Source of the DNA: Cymodocea nodosa
Taxonomy: Eukaryota; Streptophyta; Magnoliopsida; Alismatales; Cymodoceaceae
Assembly: GCA_036874045.1 (NCBI GenBank)
Contig: CM072339.1
Coordinates: forward strand, 10,299,501-10,363,500
Direction of reading: 5' to 3'
Length of the DNA stretch: 64,000 nt
Shown: positions 37,807-49,441 of the stretch, in pieces
How the letters are laid out: the number at the start of each line of letters is the position of its first letter
Numbering within the stretch: position 1 is the stretch's first letter
Program-made: the position numbers and the translations under genes
Notes under the pieces: generated by a model
What the model saw: the letters and a program-made list of their open reading frames with translations, nothing else
Databases searched by the model: none
Told to the model about the DNA's origin: nothing

Positions 37807-39885
37807 TGTAGAGTCATAATTTATGCATATTTATATAGTTAATTGATACATTTTAGGTGTTTAAAGTCATACTCATAAGTGCTTAATGAAAATTTAAGTT
37901 ATAATGCATTGTGGGCAAATAATGTAGTTATGGGCTTAAATGAAGAAAGTAATGCATAAATGAGACTCTATTTGTTATTTAGCATTTCATGTAAACACAT
38001 TTACATCTTGGTGGCAATACAATTGCATTTTATTAAGTAGATTAAATTTACTTTAGCATTTAGAATTAATTATTTAAATAAGTACATAGGTATTTCTGGA
38101 ATTCAATGAAAAATGTGATTTTTGGCCATTTTGAAGTATCCATGTTTAGGAATATATCTTATCTTATTTCTTGAGTGTTTTAATGTATTTTTTTGAGTTT
38201 TATAGGTTGAAGAATAAGAAAAATAAAGCAAATCAAGTTAGGAGGAATCTTGGCCCTTGGATTGAAGATCAAAGGTGGAGATCAAGTTCCACCACTTGGA
38301 GCCTCTATAAAAGGAGAGGCAAGGCCAACAATCCCCCTCTCTTGGACGAGCTTTCCCCCATTCCAACCCTTGAAAGTCGTTAGCCCCTCTCCCTCCCTCA
38401 AGAACTCATGGAAGGTAGTGTTCCTCCCCCCTCTCATGGAGCTCCAAGGTGGAAGACAAGGTTCAACCAACCTCTTCTTCTCCTATCTTGGTGGTTGCTA
38501 GTAGGAGGACGGCTAGGGCATCTTTTCCAGACCTTGTGGGTGCTGTTTTGAGTACATCTGAAGCCATGCAACTGTCTCCCCTCTTCCGTGGATTAGTCCT
38601 AGTAGAAGAAAGGCAATGGTTGTGGACTTTAGGTGGATGACTACTTGTTTCTTGGTGTTTGGTGGTGTTTGAAGACCTCCCACTTCCGGAAGAGAACTCG
38701 TGTGGTGACAGCCACAAAATTCTTGGCTAGGAGCACATCTCATGCACCATTATTCTCCAAAACAAGTTTGCACTTCAAGGTAAAAAGGGTTGTATTGGTT
38801 TAGCTCTTTAGGTTTTCATTTTCTTGTTTAAAGTTGAGTTCTTTGTAATTTCAGTAGGGTAGTTGTAGTTTTAGGTTTAGTTGTAATGTTACATTATAGT
38901 TTAATCATAGAAATTTCTTTTCAGTAGTTTATTATGTTTAGTTTGAATGAATGGAAACGAATTTGGTTTGAATCTTGTGCATATGTGAATATGTGTATGC
39001 TAACAAAGCTAATTTGTGGATGTTGATCGTTGGTTTAGAATTTTGTAAATTAGACGATTTTGTTTAGGTCGTAATTCACTGGTCCAGTGATGTTTTGCTT
39101 TAGTTTTTGATTTTATTTTGTATAGCTTCAAGTGTACTTTACTCCTGTATAGTTTTTAGAATTTTTCCAATTGATTTGTATAGGTTTTCCAATTTATTTT
39201 GTTGATGTTGCATCTGGCGCATCCTAGCATTTTTTGCCCAATTTTTGCTTCAATGCCGAATTCAATATCTTTTTATCTACAGCATGAAATCAACCTCTGT
39301 AAATTTTCTCTGTTAGATGAATGAGTTAAGTTTCGAAGCACACTGATTTTGCAGATTTTCGTGAAGATTTGAAAATCTGATGCCATTTTTAGTAACTACA
39401 CGCAATTTAGGGATGTTAATTGCCAGTCTGCACATTTGAAGGAAAAGCATTGCCAATGCTTGACTATTTTAGATATTTTAACGAAATCAGTGGGGTTGTA
39501 AAGTTAATCCAATGAATACTCAGTATGATATTTTTACTATATTTTACCATTGATATATTGAGAGGAGAATATGTGTGAACTTGACTGAATTTCGAGATTC
39601 TATACTGTAGTTAGTGTTTTATGAATGGAAATGAGGAATTTATACTCTATTAAGTGAATTTTTGATAAGTTTTGAATCAATTGTAATTATTATTGTTTTT
39701 GCACCTTAGAAATATTTTGTAAAAGCCAAATCCTTGTGGATTCGACCCATACTCGTCAGAGTATATTACAATTGCACCGTGCGCTTGTGGTTATTTTAAA
39801 ATGAGTTTTGAGTTTAATGTTTTATCATTTTGGTCTCCTTTGTGAGTTTTAAGATCTTATTTTGGGGACAACAAAAACCTCAACA
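37807..39885 (+). repeat. Gypsy-1 3' LTR (LTR-A)
   Basis: 2079 bp, collinear with 25369-27453; I count about 85-90 differences by eye, most of them transitions. TATA box at 38305-38314, U5-like block near 39740-39793. Confidence 0.95.
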
Positions 39886-40660
39886 ATTTCTAAAAGTTCC
39901 TCTGGAATTATAAAAAAAGTAAGAGTAGAAGGCTACTCGAGTCTTATTAAGTAAAAGAATATTGTTAAAATATATATAAAAAATATATTATTATTATTTT
40001 AATATAGTAACGGTCTAACTAAAAGAAATTATTGGTTTTACCAAAGTAGGTAATTAAAAGAAAAACTTTGTTACGATTACACTAAAAGGATTTATTGGTT
40101 TGACCAAAACTAAAAAAAAAGAAAAGAAAAAATATATATTATATTAAGTAAAAGTGTTAGTTTGACCTAAACATGGTATTAGCTCAACTAAGTCTAAAAA
40201 AGAAGAAGAGTGTAATTTCGATTCAATCGAGGAAGTACAACGGTCTAACCAAAGTTAAGAAAATAGTAAAATTAAGAGTTGGTTAGACTGGAGATTCTTT
40301 GGTTTTGATCGAATAAAAATTATTATGATAATGATTTTTATTAATTATAACTTTACAGGAAGTCCATTGACTTAAACTTAATTCAATGAACTTACTTCGT
40401 TGAGTCTAGGATAAGTTAACGAACTTACATCGTTGAGTTTATTATAACTCAATAGAGTACTTAAGGTAAGTCCACGAATTTAGTCTGTGGAGTTAAATGT
40501 AACTCCATGAAGTAGTACATATTAATAGTGATAGATTGCATGAGAAATGACCCGATTATTTACCAAAAACTTAGGGTTTATTTAGACTAAAACTTAAAAT
40601 TTGGGGGCATTATCTGTAAAAATCATTTAAAACTTAGAACAATAAAGATCAGAGTTGTTC
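39886..40660 (+). other. AT-rich spacer with palindromic ttggt/accaa and gttgagt motifs
   Basis: No coding region. From 40010 to 40330 words such as ggtctaacc, ttggttttaccaaa and ttggtttgaccaaa recur; from 40360 to 40510 ttcgttgagt and cacgaa..gtggagtta words recur, as in the LTRs. A telo-box-like agggttt lies near 40570. It could be the tail of gypsy-2, or the pol-to-env spacer of the copia fragment that follows (compare 58600-60650 in copia-2). Confidence 0.5.
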
Positions 40661-42272
40661 CATTTAGTAACACAATGAAGACCAAGATGGTGCAAAACTT
40701 TTGGGATCAGATTGGCACTACTAGATTTCTCAAAGAGTCGGAGGAATGACATTCGAGGTAGAAAATCAGAAATACGACTAGAGAGAAGTAGTTAGAAAAG
40801 GTAGAGGATGACCTCTTCTTTTTTACAAAAGTTTTGGTAGATTTGAATGTCAGAATACTAACATTAATGAAAACAAGAATATGAGTAGCTATAGAAACTA
40901 TTGTTAATAGAGAAAGAAAAATCAGGCCAAATAATGAAGTTGCTCTAGAAATTATTATGAGGAAATCTCGATTGTGGTTTATAAGGAAAATAATTGCACA
41001 TGCTAGAATGCAACAAGAAGAGCAACAAAGAAAAGAATAAGTTGAATTTCAAGAAGAAGAAGAGCAACAACCAGAACCTTCATATCAACAACAATAGAGA
41101 GAGCAAGTTGAAATGCTAGTTGCATCAGCAAAACAACTAAGACCTTCAATTCCACCATTTAGATCACTAGAAAGGGTGGTAGTTATGGGTTCATCTACTA
41201 AAGAAGAATTGAGAGAATTTGAAGAACTGGTTTGATTTGGGAAAAGCCAAGGAGAATCAGAAGATATGGCAGTAGCAAAAATATATTTGGTGTTTAATGC
41301 ACTTCAGAAGAGAATGACTGTAGAAAAGTTGAAGGCCCAATACAAAATTAAAGTGGAAAAACATCAAGAAGCAATTGCCATACCTATTACAAGAAAATAT
41401 GAGGCTAGACCTTCGAGACTAATAATTATAGAGGAAGTGAAACAAGAAGAGCCAATACTTGTAGCTCGAGGGCCTAAAGAGCCTATTTTTGTTGATTTGG
41501 TATCTGAAGAAGAAGAAGAAAATCAAGCACAACTATTTAGAAGAAGAAAAAGAAAAGAAAAAGTTTTGAGACTATAGAGGAAAAAATAAAAGTTGAACCA
41601 ATAGTACCAGTAGTAGGGCATAAAGAGCCCATTTTTGTGGATTTATTGTCAAAAGAAGAAGAGTAAGAGCATGAGCAAAGAAGAGAAGAAAAATAGGTTG
41701 ATGAAAAGCTACAACCTGAAGAAACTGAAGTTAGGGCAAAATATGCTATGCCCAAGACTTCTTCCCAATCTACCAATGAATTAGAAAGAATAGTGACAAT
41801 GTAGATTGATAGTGAAGAGGAAAAAGAAAGAGAAGAAGTTGAGCAGGAAGCTGAACAAAAAGAGAATAATTTGATAGATTCCACTAAAGAGAATGAAACT
41901 CTTCAACAATTAATGGAGAAATTACAAGAGAGAAGTGTGGAAAGTTTTGTAGGCTCTCCACCATAATTAAGAGCTAAAAGGTAGGAATCTCTGAATTATT
42001 TTCAACAATAAATACAACAACAAGCTCAACAACTTGAAGAAGAAATTTAAAAACAAAGCCCTCTAGAGCAACAAATTCAAATTCCTGATTTATCTGAAGC
42101 AACAATTCTAAATAAAGTTTACTTTTGGAGTTAGGAAGCATATGACAAGTATTAAGAAATAAAGGGGTATGATATCATTTATAGTAGGCTAGTAGACTGG
42201 ACTAAAATAGATGAGATTAGAGAACTATTTGAATTCCAAAGTCTATTGAAAATTATTCCAAGGACTGAAGGG
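40661..42272 (+). pseudogene. Copia env-like region, first part
   Basis: Plus-strand reading gives a highly charged protein-like sequence rich in Glu, Gln and Lys, with likely coiled coils: an open stretch at 41266-41577 with VEKLKAQYKIKVEKHQEA, two related GPKEPIFVDLVS-type repeats near 41480 and 41620, and Glu/Gln-rich stretches to 42100. Near 42190-42270 it resembles the copia-2 env-like frame (IRELFEFQ at 42220 compared with IRELFEFQGLLTLLL on the minus strand near 56940). Sireviruses carry such an extra gene after pol. I do not claim a function. It is a fossil with many breaks and is split by the solo LTR that follows. Confidence 0.6.
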
Positions 42273-43853
42273 TGTTGAGTATTTTGTTTTGATGATGTGT
42301 ACTAAACGAATGTAATCATATTTACTTAATTACTATTGTTTGTGAAAGTAAATTAAGAACATCAATTAATACAGAAAAAGTTTACTGATATAAATACTTA
42401 TCTGTAATGGATTTGAGATTATACTAAGTTAAATAACTAATTGTTAAGTTATACTAACTTTTCATTTAACTAAATGTTAAGTTAATGTGTGTTTTTATTG
42501 TAAAGCATGATTTGTTTTAAAGTTATATTTTCTGTATTATGTATGGTGCATGTTAAGATAACTCGTTGAGTTAGTGCATTATTTGTATAAAGGTCATGTG
42601 AGAACTCGTTGAGTTATAGGCTTAAAGGTTAAAATAGGTCACATGAGAACTTGTTGAGTTAGTGAGCAAAAGGAAGAGACAAACTTGTTAAGTTAGTATT
42701 GTGCACGAGATGAAATTAAAGTTTACAAATGTTATATTGTATCACGTGAGTTGCACATATTTAACTCGTTAAGTTAACATAACTACACTAACTACATGCG
42801 TTGAGTTGCTATATTGAACACTAAGGCAACGTGCTAGGTTAGCATTATAAACTTAAAGTTGTTATTATTGCATGTGGTAAAATTCTTGTTATAAAAACAT
42901 TTGTTTATTACTGGTTTGTTAAGTTATCAGTAACACAACGGAGTTGGTTAGGTGAGTTAGCTTAATACCACGAAACTAGTTTGTTGAGTTAGCATAACAC
43001 CATGGTCATAGTTCATTGAGTTAGCTATAGTACTTGTCATGTGATTTGGCACATGATGAACTCATTAAGTTAGATACGTTAAGTTATAAATCTACTTATT
43101 TTACTTGTTTAGTTAACATTAAGTTTATTTTACTTCTTATTACACTTGATGAAAAATTTTAGACGAGAAAGTTTATTTTGCAGAAAATTTTTTAGAGATC
43201 CAAGATTGATGATTAAAGAAAATTCGAAAGGAAAACGTGGGTCAGAATGTGTGTATTTTGATGAAGGAAAAAGAGAAAACGTGAAGAGTGGAAAACTAAT
43301 AGTGATTAAACGTGGAGGATATGCATGAAGTGAATATACAATATAAAAGGCATAGATTTCTCGTTGATCAATTATCCCTACACACCAAATGAAATATATT
43401 TTTAGGGATCAAAAAACCTATCTAGGGAAAAGCTCTCAGATAGAAGAAAATTCAATGAAGTAGAGAAAGTTAGATATATGTCACTGAAGATTTGAAGAAT
43501 CAGAAGAAAGTAAATTCAATGAAGTAGAGAAAGTCAGATATTTGTCATTTAAGAATTATAGAAGAAGACAAAGAAGAAGAAGAAGAAGAAGAAGAAAAAT
43601 TTCAAATAGGGAGAAATGTTTTAAATTTCGCAAATGAGTTTTCTCTATTTGTAGTTATGAAATTGATTAGATGAAACATGGTATATCTACAATTTCTAAG
43701 GAGAATTGAATTGTATATTGTAAATGAAATCTTGAATAAAATGATTTGATTAAAACAGTGTCTCGACTTTTTTTAATTTTGAAGTTTTAATTATATTTAA
43801 ATATGTTGAAAAACATAATTCACCCCTCTCTTGTGTAGTCATTCGATCCTACA
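42273..43853 (+). repeat. Solo copia LTR inside the env-like region
   Basis: 1581 bp, tgttgagt..gatcctaca, with a perfect 5-bp target duplication aaggg (42268-42272 and 43854-43858). Same family as the copia-1 5' LTR at 44597-46241. TATA box at about 43342-43350 (tataaaagg). It has iterated ctcgttgagtta/cattaagtta words at 42555-43080 and a (gaa)n microsatellite near 43570-43598. The env-like sequence continues directly after it. Confidence 0.92.
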
Positions 43854-44596
43854 AAGGGCATGCAATTTATGAAAATTTAGTGTCTTATTTTTATGCAAAT
43901 TTGAGAGAGAAAGAAGGAAATTTAATTGCAAATGTGGAAGAAGTTAATATTTAGATAACACCTGACCTTCTCCACAACATACTTGGATTGAGAAATGAAG
44001 GAATTGAAATTCTAGAAGAAACAACTGTAGTGGAATAGGTTAAACAAGAAATTAAATAGTGCATAGCTAGTGACCCTCATGTGCCAATACTTAACAGAAT
44101 GAAGTACTTAAAGGGAAAGCACACATAGTGGCAACTATACTAGTAAAAACTGTTTATCAAAGATAAGGCCATGACATTGAACTTAGTCAATTTGTTAAGT
44201 AGATCACATATGTAGTTGTGAATAGAATTCAAGTTAATTGGTACAAAGTATTTATCTCCAAGTTGAGAGTAGTAAAGAAGAAATTATTTTATGGATATCT
44301 GATTCCACTATTGATGGTGGAAGGAATTGACTTCACAAAATGGACATCCAAAAGGATAAGATCCAAAGCTATTTAAGTGAAGGAATATAGAACTTATGCA
44401 ATTGATAGTGTTGAACCTTCTGGAAAATTTATAGGAGTTATAGAACAAATTAATCAATTAGAGTAATAATTAGAAAAGCTCCAAAAGGAAGTAGATGAAT
44501 AAGGAATAGAGATTAATTGTATTATTCATCTACTTGTACTAAATATTAGATTGAATGTAATTGTAAATGATATATATATATTAATGGTTGAACATC
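43854..44596 (+). pseudogene. Copia env-like region, second part
   Basis: Continues the sequence interrupted at 42272. Near 43920-44010 it matches the copia-2 env-like frame on the minus strand near 56760-56860 (LTPYLLYQVLGLKNEG there, a recognisably similar PDLL..LGLRNEG here), and further on GVIEQINQLE near 44430. The similarity shows the two elements share this gene. It ends just before the LTR at 44597, with no obvious polypurine tract between. Confidence 0.65.
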
Positions 44597-46241
44597 TATT
44601 GAGTATTTTGTTTTGATGATGTGTGCTGAATGAAAATAATCATATTTGCTTAATTACTATTGCTTGTGAAAAGAAATTAAAATCATCAATTAATATAGAA
44701 AAAGCTTACTGATATAAATACTTGTCTGTATTAGATTCAAAATTATACTAAGTTAATAACTAGTTGTTTCGTTGCATTAATTTCTCATTTAACTAAATGT
44801 TAAGTTAACGTATGTTTTTATTGAAAAGCATGATATGCTTTAAAGTTATATCTTCTGTATCATGAACAATGCACATTTAAACAACTCGTTAAGTTAGAGT
44901 TTTGTTCGTATAGAGGTCATGTAAGAACTCGTTAAGTTAGAGGCTTAAAGGTTAAAATAGGTCACGTGAGAACTTGTTAAGTTAGTGAGTAAAAGAAGAG
45001 ACGAACTCATTAAGTTAGTGTTGTATACGTGGTGAAATTATAAGTTACGAATGCAATATTATATCATGTGAGGTGCACAAGTTTAACTTGTTAAGTTAAC
45101 ATAACTAAACGTGTTGAGTTGCTATATTGAACACTAAGGCAATGCGTTAGTTTAGCGTTATAAACTTAAGTCGTTATTTTTGCACGTGGTAAAATTCTTA
45201 TTATAAAAATATTTGTTTATTACTGGTTCGTTGAGTTATCTGTAACACAACGGAGATGGTTCGTTGAGTTATCGTAACACCACAGAGATGGTTTGTTGAG
45301 TTAGCATAACACCACGAAGATAGTTCGTTGAGTTAGCTATAGTACTTGCCACATGAGATGGTACATGAGGAACTCATTAAATTAGAAATGTTAAGTTTTA
45401 TATCTATTTGTGTTACTCGTTTAGTTAACATTATTAAAGTAACGACTTCTTATTATACTTGATGAAAAATTTTGGAAGAGAAAGTTTATTTTGCAGGAAA
45501 TTTTTCAAAGATCCAGGATTAATGATTAAAGAAAATTTAAAATGTAAACGTGGGTCAAAATGTATGCATTTCGATGAAGGAAAAAGAAAAGACGTGAAGA
45601 AGTGGAAGACTGATAGTGATTAAACGTGGAGGATATGCATGAAATGAAGATATAGTATAAAAGGCATAAAATTCTCATTGATTAGTTATCCCTGCACACA
45701 AAACGAAAAATATTTTCAAGGATCAAAAACACCTCTTCGAGGAAAAGCTCACAGGTGGAAGAAAATTCAGTGAAGCATAAAAAGGTAAGATATATGTCAC
45801 TGAAGATTTAAAGTATCAGATGGAAGAAAATTCAGTGAATTAGAAAAAGTCAGATTTATGTCACTGAAGATCTGAAGTACCAGGAGAAAGCAAATTCGGT
45901 GAAGTAGAGAAAGACAAAATATTTGTCATTGAAGAATTGCTGAAGAAGAAAAAGAAGAAGAAGAAGAATGATCTCAAACAGGGAGAAATGTTTTAAATTC
46001 TGCATATTAGTTTTCTCTGTTGTAGTTATAAAATTGTATAGATGAAACATGGTATCAATATATAATTGCATCTACAATTTCTGAGGAGAATTGAATTGTA
46101 TATTGTAATTGAAACCTTGAATAAAAATGATTTTATGAAAATAGTGTCTTGACTTGTTTTTGAGTTTTAAAGTTTCAATTATATTCGAAAATGTTGAAAA
46201 ACACAATTCACCCCCCTCTTGTCTAGCCATACGATCCTACA
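44597..46241 (+). repeat. Copia-1 5' LTR
   Basis: 1645 bp. It begins tattgagtattttg (the solo copy begins tgttgag) and ends gatcctaca at 46241. TATA box at about 45655-45663 (tataaaagg). It shares the iterated cgttgagtta section with the solo LTR at 42273 and, over about 140 bases near 45050-45200, with gypsy LTR-B. A primer-binding site follows directly, so it serves as a 5' LTR. Confidence 0.9.
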
Positions 46242-46243
46242 AG

Positions 46244-46256
46244 TGGTATCAGAGCC
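46244..46256 (+). promoter_or_regulatory. Primer-binding site of copia-1 (tRNA-iMet type)
   Basis: tggtatcagagcc, two bases after the LTR end; the classic plant copia primer site complementary to the 3' end of initiator tRNA-Met. Confidence 0.93.
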
Positions 46257-46437
46257 AGATTAATAATCTTTGATATAAAATCGATATCAACTTATTTAAT
46301 ATCATTGCTTATTCTTTCCTTATTTTTAAATAGAAATTAATATTTGAGCATAGGTTTAACTTTCTTGATATAAGGCTTAAATTTTTTTATCATTTTAGAT
46401 TGTTTAAAATCAAATAGGTTGAAAAATCTAAGGTAAG

Positions 46438-47583
46438 ATGGCTACTAGAAATGGTAATTTTTCTTTGTATGAAGGCCAAAATCTTAATCGTCCTCCTTTA
46501 TTTGATGGAATACATTTTGAATATTGGAAATATAGGATGATAGTTTTTCTTCAAAGTATAGATCATAAGTTGTGGTTCATGATTTCTAAACCATATACTC
46601 TGTTATCTACCCCTTATAATACTTGGACAATTATTGAAAAAGAAAATGAAACTCTGAATGCTAATGGCTTAAATATGTTATTTTGTGCATTGAGTTATGA
46701 ATAGTTTAGTAAAGTGTCGGCATATAAATCTGCTTATAAAGTATGGCATGCATTAGAAGTTTCACAAGAAGGTACTTCTCACGTTAAAGAGACTAAGATA
46801 AACATGTTAATTCATAAGTATGAACTCTTTAAGATGCATGAAGACAAAAGTATTTCTGAGATGTTTTCCAGATTTCTTGATATCATAAACTCTTTAAAAT
46901 ACTTAGGAAAGAATTTTGAATAGAAGGATTTGGTGAGGAAAATTCTCAGATCCCTAAGTTCTAAATGGTCTCAAAAAGTAACATCAATTGAGGAATCATG
47001 GGATTTAAATGCTTATACGATGAATGAACTTATAGGAAACTTAACTGCTTATGAAGTTCAATTAAATGAATTACTAAGTCAAAACAAACTAAAAATGAAG
47101 AAAGAAATAGCCTTCGAAATTAATTCAAATTCTGATATATCTATTGATTTTGACGAGGATTTGATTTTGCTGACTAGGAAATTCAAGAAAGCATTGAAAG
47201 CTACAAAGATGATAAACCCTCAACATCAAAATCATTGAATGACAAGAATTCTTCATCCAGAAAGTATGTATGTTACAACTGTAAGAAACCTAGACATCTT
47301 TCTCTAGATTGTCCTATAAGGAAAAATGAAAAGTATAGTAGGACAAATCAGAAGAAGACGGCTCAAAAAACTCAGAAAAAGTTTTACAAGAAAAAGGCTT
47401 TGAAGGCCACTTGGGATGACACGTCAGAAGAGTCTGAATTTGAGGAATCATCGTCAAAATATTCACATTCAAAAGGAGAACTAGAGTTAGAAGACGTTGC
47501 TCTTGTGTGCTTTATGGCAGATGAGTCTAAGGAGGAAACAACATCAAAATGGATATTGGATAGTGGAGCATCAAGTCACATGA
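46438..47583 (+). pseudogene. Copia-1 gag, zinc knuckle and protease motif
   Basis: The start MATRNGNFSLYEGQNLNRPP is followed by FDGIHFEYWKYRM near residue 22, the typical N-terminus of Sirevirus gag (DUF4219/UBN2-type). It continues with YELFKMHEDKSISEMFSRF and a coiled-coil-like stretch. Near 47268-47309 is the knuckle CYNCKKPRHLSLDC (CX2CX4HX4C). At about 47550-47583 comes WILDSGASSHM, the copia protease active-site motif, where the solo LTR-B insertion interrupts. Gag would form the particle and bind RNA. It is part of a fossil. Confidence 0.9.
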
Positions 47584-49436
47584 TGTTCGTGTTTTCCCAG
47601 TACTACACTAGAAAAACTTGGATTTGTTACTTCTATTTTTACTTAGTTAATTTATCTTTATGCCTATTCTTTCTTTTAGAAGTAAACAAACAACCTTTAA
47701 TACAATTTAGATATTAATTCCAATTTGTACTTTAACTACAAGTGCACAATGTTTATTGTATCAGTATGCAAGTACAGGTCGATCCCATAGGGAATTGCTA
47801 ACAAATTTAAGAAATGTTTGATTGTGAACAATTCAAATTTATATTTAATAAGCACTCCATTGAGTTACAGTTAACTCAACGGACTAAGTTCGTTGAGTTA
47901 TGGATAACTCAACGGACTATCCTCGTGGACTTAAGTTAACTCCACGAGCCTGTCTCTTCTTTATAATACTGTTAATTACAGAGGAATTCGGCCAACCATT
48001 GGGCGATTCCATAGATTGTAAATAACATCAATTAAGCTTTTTTAATGCTAGTTAACATTGGATTTATCATTATGCAATACTAACATTCAGATGATTCAAA
48101 CAATAACCATTAAAATCTTAAGTTGTTTTGTACGAACCAATTTCAGTAAACTGTAAAATTAAAACTAACATAAAACAATCATAAAATTGATACAGATAAC
48201 ATTAATCACGATACAACACCAACAATACAACACTCAAATACAACATACAAACAAAGATAAATTGTTTTTGGTATTTTTGTTTTGATGTGATGGGCGAAAG
48301 GTGAAATGTAAAGTAATTTCACTTGACAGTAAATACTTCCGACACTACTTGCAACGCGATTACACCACTTAAAATTGAACCACTTACAATTCTGTCTCCT
48401 CTCCCTATAGAATCGTGAGTCTAGAATTGCAAGATGATCTCCTCTTCAGCATACAGGCATCAACCCGAAGCCAAGGCTAAAAGCTTTACGATCTCCTGAA
48501 ATATGAGTCGGCGCTTGGTGAAAATGTCTTCCCTTCCCGCGACGTGATCACTCCTCACAGTGGTTGTCAGGCATTGTGTTTGGCTCGGAATCGACCTGAC
48601 ATCAGGAAAGTATCCTCATAGACCTCCGATGATTGGTGATTATGGTGGTGATACGATGGTTGGTGTGATACTTCGGAGAATCGCCGATATTGTCTGTAGA
48701 AAGCTCGATGCTCCTCCTCTGTATACACTGGCCGTCCATCGATCACACTCTTTCTTTTTTTTCTTCTTTTCTTTTATATTTCTTCAGTGGTAACTACTTC
48801 TACTTGAATGGTCGGTTGGATTTCCTTCCTTCAGATCAATGATGATGATTTCTTTCTCCCTACGCGATTGAATTCCTGTGTGATACGTGCAAACGTGGTT
48901 TTTCCTTCCAACTGTTTGTTCCTGCAACCGCTACAGTGGCATATTAGAAAATATATAGTCCGTGGAGTTACAGATAACTCAACGGACTTCCTTCGTTGAT
49001 TTAACTATAAAACACGTGTAAAAATAACACTTAAGTTTATAACGCTAACCTAACGCGTTGCCTTAGTGTATTTTCATGTAACTCAACTCGTGCAGTTATA
49101 CTAACTTAATGAGTTATAATGTAAGTAAATCTACTAGCTCTCAACACGTGTTAGTAGTAGTTTAAACATAAAATAATATTCCGGAGAGTTACAGGTATAA
49201 CTATCTGATGCTCAGATGCATTTTCGGATACTTAAGAATTTCACAGCCTGTAATTTACTGACAGTTCATAAATGTACTAAATTAACATTAATTCCCCAAA
49301 ATTAAGCAGATTCTTCAATTAAAGCATATAACAGTGCAATTATAACATAATGGCTTAATTCTCATATGATAAGCTAAATATTATGCAATTAACCATCATT
49401 TAACCGTTAATAATATGCACTTTTTCATTCTAAACA
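47584..49436 (-). repeat. Solo LTR-B inserted at the copia-1 protease motif
   Basis: 1853 bp, plus-strand ends tgttcgtg..ctaaaca, with a perfect target duplication catga (47579-47583 and 49437-49441). It is LTR-B read on the minus strand: U5-like block near 47737-47795, gttgagtta section near 47860-47955 and 48955-49000, promoter-proximal section near 48280-48560, and the LTR-B start at 49436. The open frames at 48560-48999 lie inside it and are not genes. Confidence 0.93.
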
Positions 49437-49441
49437 CATGA

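Larger units (their letters stand above)
25369..39885 (+). mobile_element. Gypsy-1, Athila-type element with rotated domain order
   Basis: A 14.5-kb element with near-equal LTRs (25369-27453 and 37807-39885, both tgtagagtca..cctcaaca), flanked by atttt and atttc (one difference). Parts in order: primer site 27460, leader, zinc knuckle (28300), LRSGKEV linker and protease, RT, RNase H, integrase (to about 34410), then the gag capsid region (34660-35976), a G-rich polypurine-like stretch, a 1.5-kb noncoding tail, polypurine tract and 3' LTR. A solo LTR-B sits between RNase H and integrase. LTR divergence is about 4% by eye (mostly transitions), suggesting roughly one to two million years. It is a fossil with about half a dozen breaks besides the insertion. 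The canonical Athila order is gag, protease, RT, RNase H, integrase. Confidence 0.9.

Noticed and set aside
41537-41884. 115-codon Ser-rich minus-strand frame
   Set aside because: Antisense of the Glu/Lys-rich env-like region; composition explains it.
46244-46256. Possible tRNA-Met gene fragment
   Set aside because: Only the 3'-end complement is present; it is a primer-binding site.
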